The position numbers and the translations under genes were made by a program. Below are positions 7,030-14,163 of a stretch of DNA of 35,333 nucleotides, in pieces (positions within the stretch are counted from its first letter, which is position 1; each line of letters starts with the position of its first letter). Source of the stretch: an uncultured Lachnospiraceae bacterium. GTDB taxonomy: Bacteria > Bacillota > Clostridia > Lachnospirales > Lachnospiraceae. The stretch covers positions 1 through 35,333 of the forward strand of contig CAMWPB010000044.1 in assembly GCA_947176065.1 (NCBI GenBank), in the 5' to 3' direction. Below the pieces are notes generated by a model. The model had not been told where the DNA came from and made no database searches. It was given only the letters and a program-made list of their open reading frames with translations.

Positions 7030-7935
7030 ATGAAAAGCAAGAAAATAACCGCCACGAATTCTCTTCAAAAGGCGACAAAACGTTGGGGAGTTCTCTTTAT
7101 GGGTCCTGTACTTATTGCATTTATCATTGGATTTGTCTGGCCTTTCATCCAGGGTATCTGGCTGTCCATGTGCCAGTTCCGTTTGATTTCAGACGCGAAG
7201 TTCATCGGCTTTGGCAACTACGTGAAGACTTTTCAGGATGCTTCTTTCCGTCATGCGTTCTGGTATACGGCAATGTTTGCTATCGTATCGCTTGTCATTA
7301 TCAATGTGCTGGCGTTTATTGTGGCATACATTCTGACGCTGGGGATTAAGGGCAGCAACCTGTACCGTACCGTGTTCTTTATGCCGAACCTGATCGGCGG
7401 TATCGTACTGGGCTATATCTGGTCGATGATCTTTGACGGTATACTCGGCCGTTACCAGACTTCTATTCTGTTAGAGAGTAAGTACGGCTTCTGGGGACTG
7501 ATTATTCTGATGTGCTGGCAGCAGATCGGTTATATGATGATCATCTATGTTGCGGGGCTGCAGAATGTGCCCGGGGATATTCTGGAGGCGGCCCGCATTG
7601 ACGGCGCGACTTCCATGCAGACACTGTTTAAGGTGACGATTCCGAACGTGATGAGTTCCTTTACGATCTGTATGTTCCTTTCCCTGACAAACGGCTTCAA
7701 GCTGTTTGACCAGAACCTGGCTCTGACCGGCGGACAGCCGTTCATCATTCAGCCGGGCGGAACGACCATTAAGACGACAGAAATGCTTGCGCTCAATATT
7801 TACAATACATTCTACAGCTCCAACACGACTTCTCAGGGTGTGGCGCAGGCAAAGGCAGTGGTTTTCTTCATTCTGGTGGCGGGACTCGGTCTGCTCCAGT
7901 TGAGCTATACGCGTAAGAGGGAGGTGCAGCAGTAA
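7030..7935 (+). CDS. Sugar ABC transporter permease (MalF-like)
   Basis: Start chosen at 7030 because a GGGGGTG-type ribosome site precedes it; this gives 301 residues. Six membrane segments are visible, starting near residue 20. The cytoplasmic EAA loop reads EAARIDGATSMQTLFKVTIP (about residues 187-206), the contact site for the ATPase subunit in carbohydrate (CUT1) importers. It forms the inner-membrane channel with the next gene's product. The stop codon overlaps the next start (TAATG), implying translational coupling. Upstream lie a partial terminator and a structured repeat, so expression is probably lower than that of the binding protein. Confidence 0.93.
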   Translation: MKSKKITATNSLQKATKRWGVLFMGPVLIAFIIGFVWPFIQGIWLSMCQFRLISDAKFIGFGNYVKTFQDASFRHAFWYTAMFAIVSLVIINVLAFIVAYILTLGIKGSNLYRTVFFMPNLIGGIVLGYIWSMIFDGILGRYQTSILLESKYGFWGLIILMCWQQIGYMMIIYVAGLQNVPGDILEAARIDGATSMQTLFKVTIPNVMSSFTICMFLSLTNGFKLFDQNLALTGGQPFIIQPGGTTIKTTEMLALNIYNTFYSSNTTSQGVAQAKAVVFFILVAGLGLLQLSYTRKREVQQ

Positions 7936-8792
7936 TGAATAAGAATACAATTTCTGCCGCGAACCGGCAAAAAACCATTCTTTCCGTGATATTGGCCGTA
8001 GTCAGCATTGTCTATGTACTTCCTGTGCTGGCAGTGGTAATTAACTCGTTTAAGCAGAATACATTTGTAAAAACAGATACTTTTGCACTTCCCACCGGGG
8101 AGATGAGCGCCGGATTCAGCAATTTTGTAAAAGGTATGACCTTCGGTAACTATCCCTTTGTAAAAAGCGTGCTGTACAGTGTCGAAATTACATTGGTTTC
8201 CACATTTTTGATTTTATTGTGTACCTCCATGGCGGCGTGGTATATCGCGAGAGTCAATTCCCTGTTCTGTAAGGCGGTTTACTTCCTGTGTGTATTCTCC
8301 ATGGTGGTGCCCTTCCAGATGGTTATGTTCCCGCTGTCCAAAACGGCGGATAAGCTGCATCTGAACACGCCCCTGTCGATCTCGATCGTATATCTGGGCT
8401 TCGGCGCAGGGCTTGCCATCTTCATGTTTGTCGGATTTGTGAAGGCGATTCCGCTGGAGGTGGAGGAGGCTGCGTCCATTGACGGCTGCGGACCGGTGCG
8501 GATCTTCTTTCAGGTGGTTGTGCCGATGCTGAAGCCGACGATGATTTCCGTAGGTATTCTGGAGATCATGTGGGTGTGGAACGACTATCTGCTGCCTGTG
8601 CTGGTGCTTGATATCAATAAATACCGCACGATCCCCATTCATATCCAGTATCTGAAGGGGAGCTACGGGACGGTGGATCTGGGTGCAACGATGGCGCTTA
8701 TCCTGATGAGCATTATTCCGGTTATCATTTTCTATCTGTCATGCCAGAAGTACATCATTAAGGGTGTGGCAGCCGGTGCAGTGAAAGGTTAA
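7935..8792 (+). CDS. Sugar ABC transporter permease (MalG-like)
   Basis: A 285-residue six-helix CUT1 permease and partner of the preceding protein. The EAA loop EEAASIDGCGPVRIFFQVVV lies at about residues 175-195, and the C-terminus ends in YIIKGVAAGAVKG, typical of MalG/MsmG-type subunits. The ATG overlaps the previous stop by one base. No ATP-binding subunit gene is present in the window. In Firmicutes such importers often use a shared MsmK/MsiK ATPase encoded elsewhere, so this absence is not evidence of decay. A perfect hairpin follows the gene. Confidence 0.93.
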   Translation: MNKNTISAANRQKTILSVILAVVSIVYVLPVLAVVINSFKQNTFVKTDTFALPTGEMSAGFSNFVKGMTFGNYPFVKSVLYSVEITLVSTFLILLCTSMAAWYIARVNSLFCKAVYFLCVFSMVVPFQMVMFPLSKTADKLHLNTPLSISIVYLGFGAGLAIFMFVGFVKAIPLEVEEAASIDGCGPVRIFFQVVVPMLKPTMISVGILEIMWVWNDYLLPVLVLDINKYRTIPIHIQYLKGSYGTVDLGATMALILMSIIPVIIFYLSCQKYIIKGVAAGAVKG

Positions 8793-8802
8793 TGCCAGTC
8801 AG

Positions 8803-8836
8803 AGTATGATCAGGGGTGAAAGCCCCTGATCATACT
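8803..8836 (+). terminator. Perfect 14-bp hairpin between permease and malQ
   Basis: AGTATGATCAGGGG (8803-8816) pairs perfectly with CCCCTGATCATACT (8823-8836) around a six-base loop. The downstream sequence (TGCTATTTTCG) has only a weak T tract, so it may be a leaky terminator or an RNA-stabilising/processing hairpin that tunes malQ and regulator expression. Confidence 0.65.
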
Positions 8837-8928
8837 TGCTATTTTCGACAAGATGGAGTAAAATTTTTATAGAAATCGCTTTCCGAGAAGGGGCGGAACG
8901 GTTTTTTAAGAAAGGACATGTGGACGTT

Positions 8929-10407
8929 ATGAGAAAAAGCGGTGTTTTGCTGCCTGTTTCTGCGATTCCGTCGAAGTATGGGATCGGTGCCTTTTCCAAA
9001 GAGGCGTATACCTTTGTTGATCTGTTAGAAGAAGCGGGGCAGTCCTATTGGCAGATTCTGCCGCTTGGCCCCACGGGCTATGGCGATTCGCCCTATCAGT
9101 CTTTCTCCACCTTTGCGGGCAATCCCTATTACATTGATCTGGAGTCGTTAGTTGAGGCGGGCTATCTGACAAAGAACGACTGTGAACAGTATGATTTCGG
9201 GGATGATGATGCTTATGTCGATTATGAAAAGATTTATCTGTCCCGGTTTAAGGTGTTAAAGACGGCATTTAACAACAGCCAGATCGAAAAAGATGAGGCT
9301 TATCAGGCTTTTGTGGAGGAGAATGCCTACTGGCTGAAGGATTATGCCCTCTATATGGCGGTAAAGAACGCCTTTGGTGGCAAAAGCTGGGCGGAATGGG
9401 ATGAGGATATCAAGCTCCGCAAGCCGGAGGCTATGAAAAAGTATGCCGAAGAGTATGCGGAGGAAGTGGCCTTTTACCAGTTCCAGCAGTATCTTTTTGC
9501 AAAGCAGTGGTTTGCACTGAAGGAGTACGCAAATCAAAAGAAGATCGAAATCATCGGGGATATTCCCATTTATGTGGCTTTCGACAGCTCGGATACATGG
9601 GCAGGCCCGGAGCTTTTCCAACTGGATGAGACGCTGACGCCTGTGGCGGTGGCCGGCTGTCCGCCGGATGCTTTTTCCGCGACCGGGCAGCTTTGGGGAA
9701 ATCCGCTTTACCGCTGGGATTATCATAAGGAGACGGATTACGAGTGGTGGATGAAGCGGATCGACTACTGCTATAAGCTTTATGATGTGGTGAGGATCGA
9801 CCATTTCAGAGGCTTTGACGAATATTATTCCATTCCCTTTGGCGACGAGACAGCGGAGTTTGGGCATTGGGAAAAGGGGCCGGGCTATGATATCTTTAAG
9901 ACCATGAAGGCGAAGCTTGGGAAAAAAGCGGTGATTGCGGAAGATCTTGGATTCCTGACCAAGTCAGTCATTAATCTTGTTAAAAAGACCGGCTATCCCG
10001 GTATGAAGATTCTGCAGTTTGCTTTCGATTCCAGAGAGGAGAGCGATTATCTCCCTCACAATTATGTGGCAAACAGCATTGTCTATACGGGAACCCATGA
10101 CAATGATACGACCATTGGCTGGTATGAGAAGCTGAACCGCAGGGATAAGGCTTTTGCAAAGAGGTATTTGAATATAAAGACGAATAAAGATATCCAGTGG
10201 GAGTTTATCAGAGCGGCCATGGCCAGTGTATCCGATACCTGCGTGATTCCGATGCAGGATTATCTGGGGCTTGGCACGGAGGCGAGAACCAACATGCCCT
10301 CCACGCTGGGGACAAACTGGAAGTGGCGGATGCTGCCCGGACAGTTCACGAACGAGCTGGCGGCGCGGATTCTGGAAATGTCAAAGCTTTACGGCAGAGT
10401 GAGATAA
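8929..10407 (+). CDS. malQ: 4-alpha-glucanotransferase (amylomaltase)
   Basis: Start placed at 8929 (492 residues) because AAGAAAGGA lies upstream and the protein then opens MRKSGVLLPVSAIPSKYGIG, as the family does. It is a GH77 enzyme that transfers alpha-1,4-glucan segments between maltooligosaccharides and releases glucose in the cytoplasm. Signatures are LPLGPTGYGDSPYQSFSTFA, GDIPIYVAFDSSD, VRIDHFRGF with the nucleophile Asp, IAEDLGF with the acid/base Glu, and GTHDNDTT with the transition-state Asp. Position behind the sugar permeases points to processing of imported maltodextrins. An in-frame ATG at 8836 lies inside the hairpin stem and lacks a ribosome site, so I rejected it. Confidence 0.95.
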   Translation: MRKSGVLLPVSAIPSKYGIGAFSKEAYTFVDLLEEAGQSYWQILPLGPTGYGDSPYQSFSTFAGNPYYIDLESLVEAGYLTKNDCEQYDFGDDDAYVDYEKIYLSRFKVLKTAFNNSQIEKDEAYQAFVEENAYWLKDYALYMAVKNAFGGKSWAEWDEDIKLRKPEAMKKYAEEYAEEVAFYQFQQYLFAKQWFALKEYANQKKIEIIGDIPIYVAFDSSDTWAGPELFQLDETLTPVAVAGCPPDAFSATGQLWGNPLYRWDYHKETDYEWWMKRIDYCYKLYDVVRIDHFRGFDEYYSIPFGDETAEFGHWEKGPGYDIFKTMKAKLGKKAVIAEDLGFLTKSVINLVKKTGYPGMKILQFAFDSREESDYLPHNYVANSIVYTGTHDNDTTIGWYEKLNRRDKAFAKRYLNIKTNKDIQWEFIRAAMASVSDTCVIPMQDYLGLGTEARTNMPSTLGTNWKWRMLPGQFTNELAARILEMSKLYGRVR

Positions 10408-10459
10408 AGGTATTTAAGACTCTGCAGAGTAACGGGATAATATGCGGCGGGGGATGCAG

Positions 10460-11497
10460 ATGGCGGAAATTACGATAAAGGACATAGCAAAGGAATGCGG
10501 TGTGGGCGTCAGTACGGTCTCCCGGGCAATCAATAATCATCCGGATATCAACCCGGAAACAAAAAAGATGATTCTGGAAGTGATTGACCGGACGGGTTTT
10601 ATTCCGAACAACAGCGCGAGAAACCTGAAGCGCACGGATGCCAAGTGCATTGCCGTGCTGGTAAAGGGAATCACCAATCCCTTTTTCAGTAGTATGATCC
10701 AGATCATAGAGGAGGAGACGCAGCGGAACAAATATGCGCTGGTGCTCCGGCATGTGGAGGCGCAGGAGGATGAGATTGACGTTGCGCTGGAACTGGAGAA
10801 GGAGAAAAGGCTGCGCGGAATCGTTTTTCTGGGCGGTAAGTTTGAACATTCCGAGGAAAAGATACGGAAGCTGAAGGTGCCGTTTATTTTCAGTACGATA
10901 GGGGTCAATGTGCCGGAACAGATGAATAAGATGGAATTTTCCAACATCGCGGTGGACGACAGGATGGAAAGTCAGAAGCTGACGGAGTATTTGCTTGGCC
11001 TGGGACACAGGAAAATCGCTCTGATTACGGAGCGTTCGGAAAGACCCATCGGACGTCTGAGAATGGAGGGATTTAGACGGGCTTACGCGGAGCACGGGCT
11101 GGATGTACCTGACGAGCTGATCTGCTATGTGCAGGAAGACATTGACCACTATTCTATGGAGAACGGGTATCTGACGGCGAAAAAGCTGCTGGAGTCCGGG
11201 AAGGAAGTGACGGCCATCTACGCGGTTGCTGACGCGCTGGCCATCGGCGCCTGCCGGGCAGTGCTGGAGGCCGGAAAAAGGATTCCTCAGGATATCTCAG
11301 TGGCCGGGTATGACGGCATTGAGATGGGAGAGTATTATAATCCGAAGCTGACGACAATCAAACAGCCGGTGGAGGAGATGGCGAAGAAGACCATCCGTCT
11401 GCTGCTGGATGTGATCGGTGAGCGCAGGGAGCACCAGCAGATCATCTTTCCGGCGGAACTTGTGGTGAGGGATTCTACCGGGCCCTGTCCAAAGTAA
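10460..11497 (+). CDS. LacI family transcriptional regulator (probable maltodextrin regulator)
   Basis: Start at 10460 follows a GGGGG run by about six bases and gives the canonical N-terminus MAEITIKDIAKECGVGVSTV; in-frame ATGs at 10442 and 10454 are possible. Total 345 residues. Residues about 3-50 are the helix-turn-helix plus hinge helix, and the rest is a periplasmic-binding-protein-like sensor (NPFFSSMIQIIEEE, GYDGIEMGEYYNPKLTTI). As the last gene of the sugar operon it probably senses a maltooligosaccharide and binds the AAACGTT-type sites at 5286-5333. The ligand and the direction of regulation are inferred. Confidence 0.92.
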   Translation: MAEITIKDIAKECGVGVSTVSRAINNHPDINPETKKMILEVIDRTGFIPNNSARNLKRTDAKCIAVLVKGITNPFFSSMIQIIEEETQRNKYALVLRHVEAQEDEIDVALELEKEKRLRGIVFLGGKFEHSEEKIRKLKVPFIFSTIGVNVPEQMNKMEFSNIAVDDRMESQKLTEYLLGLGHRKIALITERSERPIGRLRMEGFRRAYAEHGLDVPDELICYVQEDIDHYSMENGYLTAKKLLESGKEVTAIYAVADALAIGACRAVLEAGKRIPQDISVAGYDGIEMGEYYNPKLTTIKQPVEEMAKKTIRLLLDVIGERREHQQIIFPAELVVRDSTGPCPK

Positions 11498-11524
11498 AGC
11501 AGGAGAGTCTGCTGGCGGGATGCG

Positions 11525-12028
11525 TCATAGTTTTTTACAGCTGAGATTGGAATTATGATAGGCGGGATCGTTTGTGACATCTTGACTAAACCAGTCAAGA
11601 AGGAGGAACGCTTCCGCTGTTTCTTTGTCCGGAAATTCCACTTCCGCGATGACCAGAGGTGCGAAGGGTGGTTCAAAAATGTCCAGCTCTACGCATAAAC
11701 TAAGTTGGTCAATTGCATTTTCGGAAGCCGACATATATGTCGGATGGAATTGCGGATGATCGATGGGAATGACATACCGTTTTTTTGAGATGATATTTCC
11801 GTCTGCCTTTTCCCGCAGATGATAGTAGGACTCCTCGTTTAAGGGGAGATTGTACTCCTCCCTTGCGAGGAGTCCTTTTCCTTTGTAGGTCAGATAGAAG
11901 GCATCGTCGTCCCGGCGGATTCTGACAACCGGGTCAGTGTTGAGGTAGGCCTGCTCGATGATGTGGCAGGGGTAGGATTCCAGATTGACCGGCAGGGTCT
12001 TCACTGTGAATTTGCGTTCGATTTCCAT
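11525..12028 (-). CDS. CYTH domain protein (triphosphate tunnel metalloenzyme-like)
   Basis: Start at 12028 is chosen because AAAGGAA precedes it and the protein then begins MEIERKF, the ExExK signature that opens CYTH domains; length is 167 residues. Further family features are VRIRRDDDAF, the Lys/Arg pairs YKGKG and SKKRYVI, and the acidic strand pattern VELDIFEPP followed by IAEVEF. In this fold Glu residues bind divalent metal and basic residues bind triphosphate. Bacterial members hydrolyse tripolyphosphate or make cAMP; which applies here cannot be told. It lies 46 bases downstream of hicB on the same strand and may share its transcript. Confidence 0.88.
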   Translation of the reverse strand: MEIERKFTVKTLPVNLESYPCHIIEQAYLNTDPVVRIRRDDDAFYLTYKGKGLLAREEYNLPLNEESYYHLREKADGNIISKKRYVIPIDHPQFHPTYMSASENAIDQLSLCVELDIFEPPFAPLVIAEVEFPDKETAEAFLLLDWFSQDVTNDPAYHNSNLSCKKL

Positions 12029-12074
12029 GTATCGGGTTCCTTTCGGGTGGTGGTATAATTGGAAACGTTGTCTG

Positions 12075-12476
12075 CTAAAGACTGGCATTTACTTTTTGCA
12101 GTAACGCCTCCTGCAATACTTGTGAAAAATTAAGGCCAAGGGAAAGTGCCTCCTCGTTAAGCCATTCCGGGATTGTAAGTGTTTTTTTCACGGCTTTGGA
12201 GTTCGTGCGCTTTTGATAGGCAAGCATATCAAATTCAATGACTACGCAGCATTCACCTGCGGAGAGGGGAATTTCATATGGCTGCGAGGGGGCGGGTATT
12301 TCCTGCTTATCCCGTCTTCTGCTGGAAATGGCAAGACCGAGAGCATCAACAGCCATTTCATAAGCGTTTTGCATATCTTCTCCCTGTGTCATACATTCCG
12401 GCAAATCGGGAAAAGTGATCCAAAAACCGCCTTCCTCTGCAGCGTGGAAGACAGAGGGGTAGAATAATTTTTGCAT
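12075..12476 (-). CDS. hicB: HicB-family antitoxin
   Basis: A 133-residue antitoxin. The N-terminal half is the partial RNase H-like HicB fold (FYPSVFHAAEEGGFWITFPD, then LPECMTQGEDMQNAYEMAVDAL). The C-terminus (KKTLTIPEWLNEEAL through FSQVLQEALLQKV) is a ribbon-helix-helix type DNA-binding segment. It should bind and silence the HicA mRNA interferase and repress the operon. The gene lies 26 bases downstream of hicA on the minus strand, the toxin-first order usual for hicAB. A ribosome site (AAGGAGAT) precedes the start. Confidence 0.9.
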   Translation of the reverse strand: MQKLFYPSVFHAAEEGGFWITFPDLPECMTQGEDMQNAYEMAVDALGLAISSRRRDKQEIPAPSQPYEIPLSAGECCVVIEFDMLAYQKRTNSKAVKKTLTIPEWLNEEALSLGLNFSQVLQEALLQKVNASL

Positions 12477-12502
12477 ACGCGCATCTCCTTTTGAATATGG
12501 TA

Positions 12503-12691
12503 TTATTTTAGACCGGCTTGTTTTAAAATAGCCTGTTCGATGCCTTTTTTCAAATCTTTGGCATGGTGGGGAACGATTACAGTTTTTTGTGTGTGGCGGT
12601 TTTGCATTTTAACATGTGAGCCGTTCTGGCTTATTATATTAAAACCGTTTTTCTTCAGGTACTTAAGCATTTCAGAGGATGTCATTGGCAT
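12503..12691 (-). CDS. hicA: HicA-family toxin (mRNA interferase)
   Basis: A 62-residue protein of typical HicA size with a double-stranded-RNA-binding-like fold. The N-terminus PMTSSEMLKYLKKNGFNII leads to NGSHVKMQN with the catalytic His (residue 26), followed by the conserved VPHHAKDLKKGIEQAILKQ. HicA cleaves mRNA when freed from HicB. Start follows AAAGGAAC. A strong promoter lies directly upstream. The pair sits in an accessory patch with dispersed repeats, consistent with horizontal gain. Confidence 0.93.
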   Translation of the reverse strand: MPMTSSEMLKYLKKNGFNIISQNGSHVKMQNRHTQKTVIVPHHAKDLKKGIEQAILKQAGLK

Positions 12692-12718
12692 CTTGTGGAG
12701 TTCCTTTTCTTAAATGGC

Positions 12719-12747
12719 ATTATAACACGTATAAACACGTGCGTCAA
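12719..12747 (-). promoter_or_regulatory. hicAB promoter with repeated ACGTGTT in the spacer
   Basis: On the minus strand TTGACG (12742-12747) is followed after exactly 17 bp by TATAAT (12719-12724). The spacer contains ACGTGTT twice, ten bases apart, with the second copy abutting the -10. This is a plausible site for HicB autorepression; the promoter is read directly, the operator is inference. Confidence 0.7.
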
Positions 12748-12755
12748 TTGTTGCA

Positions 12756-12866
12756 TTTACCTGGATTTTTTCGGCGAATTACCGTGACAGATATGACTTG
12801 GAACAGCCATACAGACCAAATGTAAATGATAAGTATACATTACATGGTATCAGATGGAATGTCAAG
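12756..12866. repeat. Direct repeat flanking the GNAT region, left copy
   Basis: About 111 bp that recurs at 13901-14012. The core from 12771 (TCGGCGAATT...) is nearly identical for about 60 bp, with two differences, then diverges and ends again on a shared AATGTCAAG. The spacing between copies is 1145 bp. A one-base length difference and stop codons mean the repeat is unlikely to be protein-coding in its present form. Confidence 0.8.
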
Positions 12867-13004
12867 CGCTGTATAAAACAGACAACACCGCCAATAAAAC
12901 ATAAAGAGGAAGTCAAGGGGCAGGATGTATTATTGTGGCCAAACTGGGGATATGGTATAATTGCAACGTTATTAGCAATTGTAATCGGGATTGCAGTTCT
13001 ATAG
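12798..13004 (+). pseudogene. Possible remnant of a small membrane protein gene
   Basis: An open frame of 68 codons from a TTG with no ribosome site. Its first ~23 codons lie inside the dispersed repeat. Its last ~25 residues (NWGYGIIATLLAIVIGIAVL at the C-terminus) form a convincing membrane helix just 11 bases before the GNAT start. The 3' part may be what is left of a real gene whose 5' end was replaced by the repeat. Chance coding is possible, so confidence is low. Confidence 0.25.
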
Positions 13005-13015
13005 AGGGAGACGCT

Positions 13016-13561
13016 ATGAAAGATATCGAAATTACGACAGAGAGATTAAGTTTAAAACCTTTGGGAAGCGCATATCTGGAAACGGTGAACGCCTACGCCA
13101 TGGATTATGAAAATGCAAAATATATGTGCCGTCTCCCCAATGAGGATGTGGAGGAAACCGTAAAATTTCTGGCGGACGTAGAGGCGGAGTGGGCAAAGGA
13201 AAAGCCGGATTTTTTCGAGTTTGCCATGCTTTATCATAACGAGCACATCGGGGTAGTGGGTATATATTTTGAGAACGGAGTCGGAGAGCTTGGCTGGATC
13301 GTGAATAAGAAATACTGGAGAAACGGGTTTGCGTATGAGGCGGCGGATGCCCTTGTGACATATTTCCGGGATCATATGGGCACGACTCATTTTATTGCCC
13401 ACTGTGATACGGAGAATGTGGCTTCGTATAAGGTGATGGAAAAGCTCGGCATGACCAGAACAGGCGAGTATGGCGGAAGGAGGAACCGGGCCGCATCGGA
13501 GGATAGCTTTGAGTATAGGTATGAGTTGATTTTCCAAATGAATCATAAAAATGAGGTGTAA
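13016..13561 (+). CDS. GNAT family N-acetyltransferase (RimJ/RimL-like)
   Basis: Start at 13016 follows GAGGGAG by six bases; the longer in-frame upstream extension has no ribosome site. The 181-residue protein opens ITTERLSLKPLG, the usual start of RimJ/RimL-like acetyltransferases. It has the acetyl-CoA binding region LGWIVNKKYWRNGFAYEAAD (a divergent R/Q-x-x-G-x-A motif) at about residues 86-110 and the C-terminal NVASYKVMEKLGMTRTGEY. Acceptor substrate is unknown. The stop codon is built into one arm of a 17-bp hairpin (13553-13592). The gene lies between two copies of a long direct repeat. Confidence 0.9.
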   Translation: MKDIEITTERLSLKPLGSAYLETVNAYAMDYENAKYMCRLPNEDVEETVKFLADVEAEWAKEKPDFFEFAMLYHNEHIGVVGIYFENGVGELGWIVNKKYWRNGFAYEAADALVTYFRDHMGTTHFIAHCDTENVASYKVMEKLGMTRTGEYGGRRNRAASEDSFEYRYELIFQMNHKNEV

Positions 13562-13592
13562 AGTCTTATCGTAGTATAAGACTCTACACCTC
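13553..13592. terminator. 17-bp hairpin overlapping the GNAT stop codon
   Basis: GAGGTGTAAAGTCTTAT (13553-13569) pairs with ATAAGACTCTACACCTC (13576-13592), with one mismatch and a six-base loop. It separates the GNAT gene from the convergent 53-residue gene. No clean T tract follows on the + strand (GGTTTTGTGG), so termination may be weak. Confidence 0.6.
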
Positions 13593-13613
13593 GGTTTTGT
13601 GGTTACATTGCGT

Positions 13614-13775
13614 TTAGCTTTCTATTCCTTCATTTACCCGTGCTAAGTCGCGTTCCAGTTTCTTTTCCAATTTCTCATATTCTTTGTTACGCAGCATTTC
13701 CAGTTCGTCTTCAATGCGAATGCGTTCTTTTCTGAGTTCATCCTTATATTGCAGATCGGTTGGCATTTCATACAT
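13614..13775 (-). CDS. 53-residue highly charged, probably coiled-coil protein
   Basis: A short gene below common size cut-offs: ATG at 13775, TAA at 13614-13616, with a near-perfect ribosome site (AAGGAGGGTG) eight bases upstream. The product starts MYEMPTDLQYKDELRKERIR and continues with almost pure Glu/Lys/Arg/Leu helix (EDELEMLRNKEYEKLEKKLE), ending VNEGIES. Heptad-like Leu/Ile spacing suggests a single long helix or coiled coil. I do not recognise a family. It is flanked by inverted copies of a 15-base sequence (13576-13590 and 13849-13863). The strong ribosome site and lack of interruptions argue it is real. Confidence 0.65.
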   Translation of the reverse strand: MYEMPTDLQYKDELRKERIRIEDELEMLRNKEYEKLEKKLERDLARVNEGIES

Positions 13776-13848
13776 CCTTTCACCCTCCTTACAGACAGTT
13801 ATGCATAAAGAACTTTTAACTGTATTTATTATAAAGGGATTTGACGGC

Positions 13849-13863
13849 GGTGTAAAGTCTTAT
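13849..13863. repeat. Third copy of GGTGTAAAGTCTTAT
   Basis: An exact copy of the 15-mer at 13555-13569 and, with one mismatch, the inverted partner of 13576-13590. Together with the latter it forms 15-bp inverted repeats bounding a 288-bp segment (13576-13863) that contains the 53-residue gene. Confidence 0.7.
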
Positions 13864-13900
13864 TTGTTTGTCAAGGTACTGATAAACATACGATAAATCG

Positions 13901-14012
13901 TTTACTTGGAAACTCTCGGCGAATTGCCGTGACAGATATGGCTTGGAACAGCCATACAGACCAAATGTAAATGACAGATATACAGTAGCACGGCATCGGG
14001 TGCAATGTCAAG
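13901..14012. repeat. Direct repeat flanking the GNAT region, right copy
   Basis: Right copy of the repeat at 12756-12866, beginning TTTACTTGGA and with the TCGGCGAATT core at 13916. It lies in the 388-bp gap (13776-14163) between the 53-residue gene and the MATE gene. Besides this repeat and the 15-mer, that gap holds only AT-rich sequence, in which a promoter for the MATE gene must lie. Confidence 0.8.
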
Positions 14013-14163
14013 AGCATACAACTTTTCTTACAATTTTAATCGGTATGCTCATTAGGCAGAAAATGGGAAAAAGATATGGAAGGATCATTTGAATAGGGAT
14101 ATAATAAGGTAAAACGGAATCACTGATAAAGATAGAGTTTATTTACCGGGGAAACGAACAGGC

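Noticed and set aside
8836..8928. Longer MalQ start
   Set aside because: The ATG lies in the hairpin arm, without a ribosome site, and adds 31 residues not expected for the family.
12935..13015. GTG-start extension of the GNAT protein
   Set aside because: No ribosome site; the extension reads through the tail of another frame, and ATG 13016 has GAGGGAG in the right place.
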